64,000 nucleotides of DNA from Cyclobacterium xiamenense (GCF_009467825.1 NZ_WIOK01000002.1:1-64000), one strand, 5' to 3'. Positions 9,101 through 18,423 are shown, counted from the stretch's first letter. The notes: generated by a model not told the origin, from the sequence alone. A program made the numbers and translations.

Positions 9101-11258
9101 CCGAAAAGAATGGACGGTTCCTCCGGATAACGAGGTGCTATTGGGTCCTTCGTTGATCGGTTTTCGTGAGTTCGCATATAGCAGGGAAGGTCAGGAATTT
9201 TCGATTGCGAATAAGGGCGATGATGCCATTGCGCTGAAATTTAATGATTTTCGACTGGCGACCTTTACCACCTTGTTAAATACCGATGAGATGGTCGCAT
9301 CCGGCCTGTTGAACGGGGAGGTAGTGGTTGAAAACCCATTTGGTGCCACCGGCTTGCTAGCGGACATTACGATTCGGGATCTGGGCTTTTTAGAAGTTCC
9401 GCTCGGAAACTTGAGTTTGAACGCGGCTACCTCGAGCCAGAATAGCTATGATTTTGATTTGGCGCTTGCAGATAAGGGCATTGAATTGCAGCTTTCGGGA
9501 GGCTATAGAGCTGACCCGGAGGGAGCTCAATTGGATCTTGCGCTTAATCTCGAACGCCTGGACATGGACGTTTTGGCCGGGCTGTCTGCTGGCAACATCC
9601 GAGACGGATCGGGCTACCTGTCAGGTTCATTTGGCGTGGAAGGAAGCATCAATTCTCCCAGGTACCAGGGTTCCCTTCGCTTTCAGGATACAGAATTCAG
9701 TGTTTCTGCTTTAAATGCTGCCTTTACGCTGGACAATCAGGAGATTGACTTGGATCAGACCGGAGTTTTCCTGAATCAATTGACCATTCGGGATGCCCAG
9801 GGCAATGAATTTAAACTCGATGGGGAAATTTCAACAGAAAGCCTCAGCAATCCGGGATTTGATTTGGCGTTGGAAACCAAAAATTTCCGCGTATTGAACT
9901 CCACCGTGGAGGACAATGATCTTTTTTACGGAGATGCGATCATCGGTGCCAACGTAACCGTTCAGGGTGATTTGAACTTACCGGTAGTGGATGCCGAATT
10001 GACCATCGAAGACGGCACCAACCTGAGTTTTGTGGTTCCGGAGAGTCAACTCGATGTGGTAGAACGAGAGGGCGTGGTCCTTTTTGTTAACCGGGAGGAT
10101 CCTGAGGATGTGCTTACCAAACGAATGGACGAAAACGTCAGTGCCGGCTTTTCCGGTTACCAAATATCCGCATTACTCAACGTGTCGTCCTCAGCCATTT
10201 TTAACCTGGTCATCGATCAGCGATCCGGGGACAATCTGCTGGTGGAAGGTGCCGCGGACCTGCGGTTAAACATCGATCCCAATGGCCGCATCAACCTTAC
10301 CGGCAGGTACGAACTGAGCAGGGGGCACTATGAACTCAGTTTGTACAACCTGGTCAACCGGAAGTTTGATATACAAGAAGGAAGTTCCATTACCTGGGCC
10401 GGGGATCCCCTGGATGCAACCCTTGACATTACGGCCATCTACCGCATTCGAACGTCTGCGGCAGGACTGATGACGGCTGCGGCAGCCGGCGGGAGCAGGG
10501 AAAACATGGCACAATACCGTCAGGAACTACCCTTTCTGGTCTATTTGATGATCAATGGCGAGCTGCTCAGCCCACTGATTTCCTTTCGGATGGACATGCC
10601 GGAAGACCAGCGTGGGGCTGCGGGCGGTAGTGTGTATGCACAGGTACAGCAATTGAACAACCGGGAAGGAGAACTAAACCGACAGGTTTTTTCCCTGATG
10701 GTATTGAACCGGTTTTTTCCCGATGGGGACAATGCCGGGGGCGGAAGTACCGCGGCCATGGCAAGGTCCAGCGTAAGTCAGCTACTTTCGGGGCAGCTAA
10801 AAAGTCTCACGGATAATGTATTGGGAAACAGCGGGCTGGAACTGGATGTGGATTTGGATAGCTTTCAAGACTACCAGCAGGGGTCTCTTCAAGCCCGAAC
10901 CCAACTCAACCTGAATGCCAGGAAGCGGTTTTTAGACGACCGACTGGTGGTGCAGGTAGGTAGCCAGATTGACATTGAAGGCAGCTCCCAAAACCGCGGC
11001 GCGGAAAACACCCTGCTGGGAAACGTCAGCATCGAATACCTGCTTACCGAAAACGGCAGGTATCGTCTCCGCGGATTTCGAAAAAATCAGTTTGAAAGTT
11101 TTATCGACGGGCAGTTGGTGGTCACTGGTGTCTCGGCCATTTTCAATCGAGAGTTTAACCACTTTCGCGAGTTATGGAAAGGCATCGAAACCCGCAGAAA
11201 TGGCAGCAACCTTATGGCATCACCGACAGAAAACCCAGAAAAAAACCCAGAAAATTAA
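6165..11258 (+). CDS. tamB: Translocation and assembly module protein TamB
   Basis: This very large protein (1697 residues) has an N-terminal membrane anchor at about residues 35-55. More than 1500 residues of repetitive beta-strand-rich sequence follow, of the AsmA/TamB type that forms a lipid-conducting groove spanning the periplasm. It ends in the conserved TamB C-terminal domain (DUF490, about 1250-1650). Family knowledge links TamB to phospholipid transport and outer-membrane protein assembly together with an Omp85 partner. That partner gene, tamL, starts 1 nt after the stop. The start is uncertain. ATG 6165 adds a hydrophobic stretch before the anchor, while an in-frame TTG at 6228 would give the more usual short basic N-terminus. 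Confidence 0.88.
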   Translation: MYVTREWVVYPLFFLPIFVVLSKRKNILRQIFKVAGWISLVLFLLLAVLLLFIRSPFGQKLLVGKATSYVSEKTNTKFSIDRLFVTFRGDLFLEGLYLEDQRGDTLIYSHRLETGVSLLPFFRKNELAISRLEWEGLQANVRRDTSGTFNFDFLLEAFSGSPADSTSRSEPQQEQPQAFPEISTGPVVLQQWKIRYEDDFSGTDATLDLGELNAKLERMSLDSMAFHVSNLHFENSEFSYIQREPLPEETDSSDSELALPLLILDRLSLSNIHVQYQSLPDGMDLEASIGEFLLDLPEANLPEKRIRINRVQLKHSQVAYRSLQEEGDTRTGSTADAPADDFSWPEWNIELASLDLVENEIRYQVADKPVRTGEFDPDNLVLTGINMEFDHVFFTTRGAGASVKQLAFRERSGFALEKFQLDLGMDTTGLRLEEIRMATGSSKLAGALSLSFESLDRFIARPEDSGFAIRLGELGLGLTDAYYFAPELREDPYLRILESKPLSGEIEASGTLQSVKLENVAAHWGSQTGMHLHGQIGSPIDPERISWRLDTLTFASVREDLNRLYPQDSLGIAYPDNLGLALRSEGTLEEFSLNSRLDAFESSMGLEATATAAEGGYTYALRSDLSSFPLGNLLQNSELGNLGFTLIAEGNTGPPEALDLVLETQISEWEVFGHDYAGLRLQADISEGLGKLELSQEEEFLDLQLRAEVDLDPNDFDLQLDFNLNGADLNGLNLSSRMLRIGMDLTANAKGNGSSYELQSQLRNGTVVLEEQSLPMGDWDLALGVSPDTTDFRVESNLLQGTLHANADPSRIMDGLLRHVNRYFSDSLPRLDRQDSTGLLADLVLKVRPTLLLDEVVLPGLERMDEGSIEVTFDEANAALEGRVDFPYLSNSGLVMDSLGIRIHSDSENFDFGFGLVGLESGPVSLGRTYVTGKILEKMLYLDFNAWDEEELLTHVAFDVSPVPDSLRIHVNPDSLIFNRKEWTVPPDNEVLLGPSLIGFREFAYSREGQEFSIANKGDDAIALKFNDFRLATFTTLLNTDEMVASGLLNGEVVVENPFGATGLLADITIRDLGFLEVPLGNLSLNAATSSQNSYDFDLALADKGIELQLSGGYRADPEGAQLDLALNLERLDMDVLAGLSAGNIRDGSGYLSGSFGVEGSINSPRYQGSLRFQDTEFSVSALNAAFTLDNQEIDLDQTGVFLNQLTIRDAQGNEFKLDGEISTESLSNPGFDLALETKNFRVLNSTVEDNDLFYGDAIIGANVTVQGDLNLPVVDAELTIEDGTNLSFVVPESQLDVVEREGVVLFVNREDPEDVLTKRMDENVSAGFSGYQISALLNVSSSAIFNLVIDQRSGDNLLVEGAADLRLNIDPNGRINLTGRYELSRGHYELSLYNLVNRKFDIQEGSSITWAGDPLDATLDITAIYRIRTSAAGLMTAAAAGGSRENMAQYRQELPFLVYLMINGELLSPLISFRMDMPEDQRGAAGGSVYAQVQQLNNREGELNRQVFSLMVLNRFFPDGDNAGGGSTAAMARSSVSQLLSGQLKSLTDNVLGNSGLELDVDLDSFQDYQQGSLQARTQLNLNARKRFLDDRLVVQVGSQIDIEGSSQNRGAENTLLGNVSIEYLLTENGRYRLRGFRKNQFESFIDGQLVVTGVSAIFNREFNHFRELWKGIETRRNGSNLMASPTENPEKNPEN

Positions 11259-11259
11259 C

Positions 11260-13575
11260 ATGGATACCAACCGTTTTTTGCAGTTGTACCGCTTGGATAC
11301 ATCCTGGCTATTCGCTCTGGTACTGGTAACCACATCCTGCAACGTCAGCAAATACCTGCCCGAGGACGAGTTTCTCTACACGGGCGCCCACCTGGAGATC
11401 GTACAGGAAGCACCCGTAAAGGGAATGAAAGCCGTCCGTGAAGAGCTCCAGGGACTGCTTCGCCCCAAGCCAAACAGCAAAATTTTGGGGCAGTACCTGG
11501 GATTATGGGCGCATTATAAAATGCAACAGGAGCATCCCGGATTTATCAACCGCTTTATCTATAACAGACTTGGGGAAGAACCGGTGTATTTTAGCCAGGT
11601 GCAGCCCGAAAAAACCGAAGAACTGCTACTCAACAGGTTGGATAATAACGGGTTTTTTTACGCGGAGGTGTTGTCCACGAGTTCGCGAGATGCCAAGAAA
11701 GCGGATATTACCTATCAGGTAACCCTTCCTCCGCCGTATTCACTGAGAAACTACTATTACGAGCAGGACAGCCTGCCCATTGATCGGCACCTAAAAGAAC
11801 TTCTGGAAAGCAGTGAGCTTACCTCTGGAGATCGATTTGCGTTGGACAAAATGAAGGCGGAGCGGGAACGAATAAATACGGCACTCAAAAATCGGGGCTT
11901 TTATAATTTTAATCCCGACTACCTGATTTTTGAGGCCGATACCAACCAATACGAGGGGCGTGAATACGATTTGTATGTACGCCTAAAGGAAAGCGTTCCC
12001 GAGGAAGGCATTCTTCCCTACCAAATCCGGTCCATCCGTGTTTTTCCCAATTACTCCCTGGATGAATACGGCGCAGGTACGGATACGACGAGGATCGAGG
12101 GGGTGGAATTTATTCAGGAACAATTTTCTTTTAAACCCGAACTGCTGCGGCAATACCTGCTCATCGAAAAGGGCGGACTATTCAATGCGCAACGGTCCCG
12201 GCTTACCAGTAACCGCCTTTCGGGCATTGGCAATTACCGCTTTGTGAACATCCGCTACACGGAAGTTGCCGGGGAGAAAGACGGGGAAAGCGGCCTCTTG
12301 GATGCCAATATTTACCTATCTCCGTTGGATAAACGCTCGGTTCGGGCCGAATTGCAGGGGGTTTCCAAGTCGAACAACTTTGCCGGCCCCGCGTTGCTTT
12401 TGAACTACCGAAATAGAAACCTGTTTTTCGGTGGAGAAACCTTTGATTTGACAGGGAAGGTAGCCTACGAAAGCCAGATCGCATCCGGAGAACGGGAGGG
12501 ATTGAATGCCTTTGAGTTTGGCCTAAAAGGAGACCTGATTTTTCCACGAGTGGTGTTTCCTATTCCCATCAAGGAGCGTTTTGCCTATTCCGTGCCCAAG
12601 ACCAAGATCAGCCTGGGTTCCGAATACCAGGACCGCAGGGGACTTTACCGCTTGAATAGCCTTTCCGCGTCCTACGGATATTTTTGGAACGCCAATCGGT
12701 TTGTATACCACGAGATTACCCCGATCAGCCTAAACTTTGTAGATTTGTCCAACACCTCGGGGGAGTTTGAGGAAATACTGAACAACAATCCATTTTTGCG
12801 GCAAAGTTTCGAGCAGCAATTTATCGCCGGGGTTACCTACAGCTATGCTTTCAACAAGCTGATGGATACGTACCGAACCCACAGCGTATACGTCGGTGTC
12901 AATATGGACCTGGCCGGATTTGGTCTTCGGTTTGCCAACAACGTCTTCAATGGGGCTGACCCCAATACCTTTCTCGGATTTACTTATGCGCAATACAACA
13001 AAGGGGACATAGATTTTCGGTATTACTTGCGGTTTACGGAAGAGAAGTTACTGGCACTTCGCTTGTTTGGGGGAGCGGGACTTCCCTATGGAAATTCGGT
13101 TTCGCTTCCGTTTGTGAAACAATATTTTTCGGGTGGTCCGAGCAGCGTACGTGCGTTCCGCATTCGATCGTTGGGGCCTGGGTCCTTTCGGCCTGACAGC
13201 GAGACGACGGCCAATTTTTTTGATCAGGCGGGAGACGTGCGCATCGAAGGAAATCTGGAATTTCGCTTCCCGATTTTTTCGTACCTAAAAGGAGCCGTTT
13301 TTGCCGATGCAGGAAACGTTTGGCTCATAAACGAGAACGAAGCCCTACCGGGAGGTAAACTGGGTAGCGATTGGTACCGGGAATTGGGAATAGGGGCTGG
13401 CCTTGGATTGCGGGTGGATATTGAGTTTTTTGTTCTCCGGTTTGACCTGGCCACCCCTTTGCGAAGGCCCTACCGTGAGGAAGGGCAGCGATGGGAAAGA
13501 GATTTTCGGTTTGGGGACAATGACTGGAGAAAGGAAAATTTTATTTTTAATTTTGCAATCGGGTACCCGTTTTGA
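11260..13575 (+). CDS. tamL: TamL-type outer membrane Omp85 protein (lipidated BamA/TamA relative)
   Basis: This 771-residue Omp85-superfamily protein has POTRA-like domains in the N-terminal half (about 40-400) and a 16-stranded barrel domain at the C-terminus. The barrel includes a GGPSSVRAFR motif (the conserved VRGF/Y loop) near residue 630 and a final aromatic residue. The signal peptide ends in TTSC, so Cys27 is probably lipid-modified, which is the defining feature of the Bacteroidota TamL form. I chose ATG 11260 because it lies just after the tamB stop and gives a clean signal peptide; longer in-frame readings run inside tamB. It should work with TamB as one envelope-spanning module. 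Confidence 0.88.
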   Translation: MDTNRFLQLYRLDTSWLFALVLVTTSCNVSKYLPEDEFLYTGAHLEIVQEAPVKGMKAVREELQGLLRPKPNSKILGQYLGLWAHYKMQQEHPGFINRFIYNRLGEEPVYFSQVQPEKTEELLLNRLDNNGFFYAEVLSTSSRDAKKADITYQVTLPPPYSLRNYYYEQDSLPIDRHLKELLESSELTSGDRFALDKMKAERERINTALKNRGFYNFNPDYLIFEADTNQYEGREYDLYVRLKESVPEEGILPYQIRSIRVFPNYSLDEYGAGTDTTRIEGVEFIQEQFSFKPELLRQYLLIEKGGLFNAQRSRLTSNRLSGIGNYRFVNIRYTEVAGEKDGESGLLDANIYLSPLDKRSVRAELQGVSKSNNFAGPALLLNYRNRNLFFGGETFDLTGKVAYESQIASGEREGLNAFEFGLKGDLIFPRVVFPIPIKERFAYSVPKTKISLGSEYQDRRGLYRLNSLSASYGYFWNANRFVYHEITPISLNFVDLSNTSGEFEEILNNNPFLRQSFEQQFIAGVTYSYAFNKLMDTYRTHSVYVGVNMDLAGFGLRFANNVFNGADPNTFLGFTYAQYNKGDIDFRYYLRFTEEKLLALRLFGGAGLPYGNSVSLPFVKQYFSGGPSSVRAFRIRSLGPGSFRPDSETTANFFDQAGDVRIEGNLEFRFPIFSYLKGAVFADAGNVWLINENEALPGGKLGSDWYRELGIGAGLGLRVDIEFFVLRFDLATPLRRPYREEGQRWERDFRFGDNDWRKENFIFNFAIGYPF

Positions 13576-13942
13576 TTCCAGCCTCAAACCGGCGGTGCGC
13601 CAATATGGTCAGCCTTTTTCACACGGCATGGAGCAAGCGGTCTGGGACCTTCCCAAGGATGTGCGATGTTCTCCGCGGAGTTAAGGAAAAGACCCTACTA
13701 CCGATAATAATGGCTTTCGATCAGCCCAAAAAGGGGCAAAAAGCAAGTCGCTAACCCATGCAAGCCGGTGTTTCCCGGAAATTAACAAACGTTTTTGTCG
13801 GGCATGCATCCATTTCTGCGCGAAGACCGAGGCTTACACCGGTGTTCCCCTATTTTTTCCAAGGGACTAATTGGGGCTTTCCTTTTCATTTATTTCCATT
13901 TTCAGGAATAAAATTGCAGTTTTGCAAAAATACCTACCGCAC
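13576..13942. other. Gene-free interval after tamL
   Basis: These 367 bp hold no recognisable coding sequence, tRNA or strong hairpin. Short open frames here lack any family pattern. The right end presumably carries the promoter of the dihydroorotase-like gene, but no exact TAnnTTTG is present. Confidence 0.5.
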
Positions 13943-15190
13943 ATGACCGTACGCTTTCAGTCCCTAAAAATCATCACTGAAAAGGAACTACTTCCTCCCG
14001 CTGATTATCTTTTTGATGGCCATAAACTCACGAAAGCTAGCACCGCTGCCGCTGCAGACCAGGAGGTCAGGGTTGATTGCTCAGGATTGCTCGGTTCCAG
14101 GGGATGGACCGACTTGAGGTGTTTTTCCGGTGAGCCAGGCCAGGAATACCGAGAAACCCTGGAAACCCTGGCCTTGGCGCTCATCCAGGGAGGGATGACC
14201 GAGGCGGTGCTACTTCCAAATACCCAGCCACCCCTGCAATCCAAAAATGAGGTGGCCTATGTACAAAGCAGAACGGCCGGGTTATTCCCAACCTTTCACA
14301 TTCAGGCGGCGGTAACAAAAAATTTTATGGGGGAGGAATTGACGGAAATGCTCGATCTCAACCATCACGGGGTTCGGATATTTGGGGAAGGGATGGAGCC
14401 CCTGGCGCACTCGGACCGGATGATGAAAGCGCTTCAGTACCTTCAAAAGTTCGACGGCGTACTTTTTGACCAAAGCGTAGACCCGATGCTGGCCCTTTTT
14501 GGGCACATGCACGAGGGACTGGCCTCTACCCGGCTGGGGCTTAAAGGTATCCCGGATCTGGCGGAGGAAGTAGCTATTCAGAAAAACCTGGAAATTCTCC
14601 GGTATACCGGAGGAAGACTACACATTCAGACCGTAAGTACCCGCGGTGCATTGGAGCAAATCCGCAAGGCGAAGAAAGAGGGGCTGGCAGTTACCGCAGA
14701 TGTATCGATTTACCAGTTGCTGTTTTTTGACAAAGATCTGCGGGAGTTTGATACCCGTCTGAAAGTGATGCCGCCCTTTCGGGGAGATTCCCAACGGGAA
14801 GCCCTGATAGAAGGATTAAAAGACGGAACCATCGATGCCCTGGTATCCAATCACGTTCCTCAGGATACCGATGCCAAAAACAGGGAATTTGACCTGGCAC
14901 CCTTTGGAATGTCTGGTTTGCCGGCATTTGTACCGGCAGTGGTGACGCTTGCGGATGAATTAGGCTATCCCTTATTGGTCAGCAAACTTACTTCAGGACC
15001 ACGACGGGTTTTGGGACAAACGGAAGACGACTGGACCAGCCTTACGGTTTTTGACCCCGAAGAAGTGTGGGAATTGAACGAGGCTACAAACGCTTCGCTA
15101 GCCGAAAATAGCCCTTATTGGGGCCAGTCGGTAAAAGGCCGGGTGAAATACCTGATCAATCGTGGAAAAATGGAGGGACTTTATGTATAG
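13943..15190 (+). CDS. Dihydroorotase-like amidohydrolase homologue lacking the metal ligands
   Basis: This 415-residue protein aligns along its length with type I dihydroorotases, but every metal position seems lost. The DxHxH...PG site reads DLRCFSGEPG. The HAEDP site reads DQSVDP. The HxCHxST site reads LHIQTVST. The ATDHAP site reads VSNHVP. It should therefore have no dihydroorotase activity and may be a structural partner, as known for non-catalytic dihydroorotases that pair with aspartate transcarbamoylase in some bacteria; here that role is inference. The start is ATG 13943; upstream in-frame codons give an implausible leader. The next gene begins inside its last codons with a good GGAGG site, indicating coupled translation. 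Confidence 0.8.
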   Translation: MTVRFQSLKIITEKELLPPADYLFDGHKLTKASTAAAADQEVRVDCSGLLGSRGWTDLRCFSGEPGQEYRETLETLALALIQGGMTEAVLLPNTQPPLQSKNEVAYVQSRTAGLFPTFHIQAAVTKNFMGEELTEMLDLNHHGVRIFGEGMEPLAHSDRMMKALQYLQKFDGVLFDQSVDPMLALFGHMHEGLASTRLGLKGIPDLAEEVAIQKNLEILRYTGGRLHIQTVSTRGALEQIRKAKKEGLAVTADVSIYQLLFFDKDLREFDTRLKVMPPFRGDSQREALIEGLKDGTIDALVSNHVPQDTDAKNREFDLAPFGMSGLPAFVPAVVTLADELGYPLLVSKLTSGPRRVLGQTEDDWTSLTVFDPEEVWELNEATNASLAENSPYWGQSVKGRVKYLINRGKMEGLYV

Positions 15191-15701
15191 GTACTGGAGG
15201 GCGGCGTATCCGTTTGGACTTTCGGGTGCTGGCCTATGCCTGTTGGGGATGTTGGTCATGTACCTGCTGCAGGTGGAGCCCATTCGTATGAACCTCATAA
15301 TCGGGTACATTTTTACGCCCATTTTTGTTTTTTTTGGGATCAAAGGCTTTCGGGATGGCTACAATGGGGGAGAGTTGTTCTTTAGCCAGGGGATGACGGT
15401 GGGATTCTTTGTCTACACGCTAATTGCTCTACTCTCCGGACTCTATGTATTTATTTTCCTTCAGGTAGACGCACAGGCTTTTGAAACATTCCGGCAGGTG
15501 AACCTGGATCTAATGAGCGACAATCAGGAGGTGCTGAAGGAACAGCTAAACGAGCAGGCCTACGCCGATACCTACGCCAGTATTGCGGGGATGAGCCGGG
15601 GGGATGTAGCCATGAACGATTTTCTCAGAAAAATTTTCCCGGGTTTGTTCTTTACCATTATTATTTCCATAATTTTAAAGAGGACTAGTCAAAATCAATA
15701 A
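15183..15701 (+). CDS. DUF4199-like membrane protein (first copy)
   Basis: This 172-residue integral membrane protein has four hydrophobic segments (near 8-30, 35-55, 70-92 and 145-165). A polar loop between the third and fourth is rich in Asp, Glu and Gln. It resembles the DUF4199 family of Bacteroidota, for which no function is known. ATG 15183 overlaps the previous stop by 8 nt and has a GGAGG tract 5-11 nt upstream; an in-frame ATG at 15162 is less likely. A second protein of the same layout follows 11 bp downstream, suggesting tandem duplication and perhaps a heteromer. Confidence 0.7.
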   Translation: MYRYWRAAYPFGLSGAGLCLLGMLVMYLLQVEPIRMNLIIGYIFTPIFVFFGIKGFRDGYNGGELFFSQGMTVGFFVYTLIALLSGLYVFIFLQVDAQAFETFRQVNLDLMSDNQEVLKEQLNEQAYADTYASIAGMSRGDVAMNDFLRKIFPGLFFTIIISIILKRTSQNQ

Positions 15702-15712
15702 CATTCTGCATC

Positions 15713-16270
15713 ATGGACTTACAACCACAACCAACAAATTCCCCAGCGAGTAGCGCAGTAAAAACAGGGCTGATTATCGGTCTTGTCATGCTCAGCATCA
15801 ATTTTATCGTGTATTTCATTGATTACAGTTACCTCGTAGCTGGATGGTACGGTTTTTTCGTAGTGGTATTGTTTTTCGGACAGGTGATTTACTTCGGCAA
15901 GCAATACCGAAAAGAGATCGGTGGGTTTATGGATTTTGGTACGGCGTTTCAGTTTTCCCTCGTCACACTCATTGTATCCGGCTTTATCAGTACCCTCGGA
16001 AACATGCTGCTGTATTTTGTCATCCATCCCGGACTTCCTGAATTGCTGGTTGAGACCCAATTGGAAAACATGGTGGCCATGTTGGACAGTTTCGGAGCAG
16101 GTGACAGCCTATCCGGCGATCAGATCGACGAGATGCGTGAAGAAATGGCTTCCAATTTTACTCCCCTGGGCCAATTCAAAGCCTTTGGCATTTCACTGAT
16201 AATCTATGCCATCCTTTCCTTGATCCTGGGAGCCATTTTTAAAAAAAGAGACAAATCAAACGATTACTAA
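15713..16270 (+). CDS. DUF4199 domain membrane protein (second copy)
   Basis: This 185-residue protein has a cytosolic Gln/Pro-rich start and four membrane segments (about 17-37, 43-62, 78-105 and 155-175). A loop between the third and fourth is acidic, with D/E-rich helices. It ends in a lysine-rich tail. It fits DUF4199, a family found almost only in Bacteroidota and often encoded in pairs next to glycosyltransferases. Function is unknown. It lies 11 bp after its paralogue and 6 bp before the glycosyltransferase gene, so it is almost certainly in the same transcript. Confidence 0.8.
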   Translation: MDLQPQPTNSPASSAVKTGLIIGLVMLSINFIVYFIDYSYLVAGWYGFFVVVLFFGQVIYFGKQYRKEIGGFMDFGTAFQFSLVTLIVSGFISTLGNMLLYFVIHPGLPELLVETQLENMVAMLDSFGAGDSLSGDQIDEMREEMASNFTPLGQFKAFGISLIIYAILSLILGAIFKKRDKSNDY

Positions 16271-16276
16271 ACCTGC

Positions 16277-17239
16277 ATGCCCGAGCTATCCATCCTTATA
16301 CCCGTATACAACGAAGAAGAATCCCTTCCCGAACTCCAGGATTGGATCGTAACGGTGGTGGATGATGCCGGGTTGGATGCGGAACTTCTATACATTGACG
16401 ACGGATCCACGGATGGATCCTGGAAGGTGATCCAATCCCTGTCCAAAAAAGATGCTCGGGTAAAAGCCGTTCGGTTTATCCGCAATTACGGAAAATCCGC
16501 AGCCCTGGATGTGGGCTTTTCGCGGGCCGATGGGCAGGTGGTAGTGACCCTGGACGCAGACCTTCAGGACAGCCCCGAAGAAATCCCCGAGCTTTACCGC
16601 ATGATTCGGGAAGAGGGTTACGATCTGGTGAGTGGCTGGAAACGAAAGCGCTACGATCCCCTTTCCAAAACCCTGCCGTCCCGCTTTTTCAACGGCGTTA
16701 CCCGGCTTTTGTCCGGGATCAAGCTTCACGACTTTAATTGCGGACTTAAGGCCTACAGCCAGCGGGTGGTAAAAAACATACACATCTACGGAGAAATGCA
16801 CCGGTACATTCCCCTGATCGCCAAATGGAATGGATTTGGTAACATCGGCGAAAAAGAGGTAGCCCATAGGCCCCGAAAATACGGTACTACCAAGTTTGGA
16901 CTGGAGCGATTTGTTCACGGTTTTTTGGACCTTATTTCGGTGTCTTTTGTCAATCGGTACCGCAAGAATCCCATGCATTTTTTTGGTGCCTTCGGCACGC
17001 TTTCCTTTTTGTCTGGCTTTGGCATCACCATCTGGCTAGCCCTCGAAAAAATTCAAGGATTGCGCAAGGGAATTGCGGTGCGGGAAATTACCGATCAACC
17101 CCTATTTTTTCTTGCGCTTGTGGCCCTGATAATTGGTGTGCAGTTATTCCTTACCGGATTTCTCGCCGAAATGATGACGTCCAATAATTCCGGAAAAGGC
17201 GATTACAACATTTCTGACGAGATCAAGAAGAATAGCTGA
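16277..17239 (+). CDS. Family 2 glycosyltransferase, polyprenyl-phosphate sugar synthase type
   Basis: This 320-residue enzyme has an N-terminal GT-A domain (about 1-220) of the DPM1/ArnC/GtrB type. The nucleotide-sugar motifs are IPVYNEEES near 8-16, DDGSTD near 41-46 and DADLQD near 96-101. Two C-terminal membrane helices (about 232-255 and 272-300) complete the usual layout. Enzymes of this group move a sugar from UDP- or GDP-sugar onto polyprenyl phosphate at the cytosolic face of the inner membrane, giving donors for cell-surface glycans. The sugar cannot be read. It overlaps the next gene by 1 nt. Confidence 0.88.
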   Translation: MPELSILIPVYNEEESLPELQDWIVTVVDDAGLDAELLYIDDGSTDGSWKVIQSLSKKDARVKAVRFIRNYGKSAALDVGFSRADGQVVVTLDADLQDSPEEIPELYRMIREEGYDLVSGWKRKRYDPLSKTLPSRFFNGVTRLLSGIKLHDFNCGLKAYSQRVVKNIHIYGEMHRYIPLIAKWNGFGNIGEKEVAHRPRKYGTTKFGLERFVHGFLDLISVSFVNRYRKNPMHFFGAFGTLSFLSGFGITIWLALEKIQGLRKGIAVREITDQPLFFLALVALIIGVQLFLTGFLAEMMTSNNSGKGDYNISDEIKKNS

Positions 17240-18195
17240 TGCGTTTTTCTGTGATTGTTCCGGTATATAACCGTCCAGCGGAAATCAGGGAGCTGTTGGA
17301 GAGTCTGTACCGGCAGACCTACACCGACTTTGAAGTGTTGATTGTGGAGGATGGATCGTTTCTGACTTGCGCGGATGTCGTTGCTGACTACCGGGAAAAG
17401 CTGGATTTGCGGTATCATTTTCAGGCCAATACCGGGCAGGGCTTTGCACGAAACAAAGGCATGGAATTGGCAGAGGGCGATTATTTTGTATTTTTTGATT
17501 CGGATTGTATCCTCCCGCCGGGTTACATGGATGCCCTGGAGCAGGCCATTCAGACCCGGGGACTGCAGGCACATGGCGGACCGGATGATGCCGATGATAC
17601 CTTTTCTGCCTGGCAAAAGGCCATGAATTTCAGCATGACCTCTTTCTGGACGACGGGAGGCATACGGGGCAAAATGAAAAACCCGGCGAAATACCAGGCC
17701 AGGGGGTACAACATGGGATTTTCCCGGGAGATCTACGAGCGTTTGGGGGGATTTGTGCATGCAAACATGGCGGAGGACATCGAAATGAGCCTTCGAATAA
17801 AAAAAGCCGGTTTTCGCCTGGAGCTGGTTGAAAAGGCCCTGGTGTATCACCGGCGGAAGAATACCCTGAAATCCTTTCTGCGACAAAGTTTCCAATTCGG
17901 TAGAAACCGGGTGTTCATTCGCCGATTTCATCCCGAAGCCGTAAAGGCGGTTCATCTCTTGCCGGTATTTTTCCTTTTAGGGCTCCTGTTTCTACCAGTG
18001 CTTGCGCTGATCGCCCCCCAGGCAGCGCTGGTAATGGTACTGGGGATTCTGGCATGGACGCTGCTTGTTTTCTTTTCGGCTTTTGAAAATCTTCGGGTGG
18101 CTTCCTATGCCGTCCTCACTTCTTACGGGCAACTGCTTGGCTACGGGCTGGGCATTCTTCGGGAATTTTTATTTCCGGATACGGAGGACAAGTAG
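17239..18195 (+). CDS. Family 2 glycosyltransferase with C-terminal membrane segment
   Basis: This 318-residue GT2 enzyme shows the opening VPVYNRPAE, the EDGS motif near residue 36 and DSD near residue 93 as the metal-binding DxD. A conserved HANMAEDIEMSLR segment near 173-185 fits the ED(x) catalytic-base region of processive or chain-extending GT2 enzymes. Two hydrophobic helices occupy about 240-290. It starts in the TGATG overlap with the preceding glycosyltransferase, so the two are translationally coupled and probably act on the same glycan. Acceptor and donor are unknown. It is the last gene before the trp promoter. Confidence 0.87.
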   Translation: MRFSVIVPVYNRPAEIRELLESLYRQTYTDFEVLIVEDGSFLTCADVVADYREKLDLRYHFQANTGQGFARNKGMELAEGDYFVFFDSDCILPPGYMDALEQAIQTRGLQAHGGPDDADDTFSAWQKAMNFSMTSFWTTGGIRGKMKNPAKYQARGYNMGFSREIYERLGGFVHANMAEDIEMSLRIKKAGFRLELVEKALVYHRRKNTLKSFLRQSFQFGRNRVFIRRFHPEAVKAVHLLPVFFLLGLLFLPVLALIAPQAALVMVLGILAWTLLVFFSAFENLRVASYAVLTSYGQLLGYGLGILREFLFPDTEDK

Positions 18196-18423
18196 GCTTT
18201 TTCCCGAATCAACGTTCGGCACCAAGGGAATACGCGCCGGTATAATACAGGTAATGGGCAATGGTGGCAACGGCCGGTGTTCCGTTTATGAGACTTCTTT
18301 TTTTGCCCGATGGCCAACAAATACTGGGTAGGCATGCGCAACGAAATCCCGTTTTGTATCCAGTATTTACATGAGCCGTACCTGCTTCTGGCAATTCACG
18401 TTTAAAATAAATCATATTTACTT
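18196..18423. other. Gene-free interval before the trp promoter
   Basis: Nothing recognisable is seen. Short frames on both strands have no family pattern, and no terminator hairpin for the glycosyltransferase operon was found. Confidence 0.5.

Noticed and set aside
10969..11259. Extension of the tamL frame upstream of 11260
   Set aside because: It runs inside tamB in another frame; the signal peptide begins at 11260.
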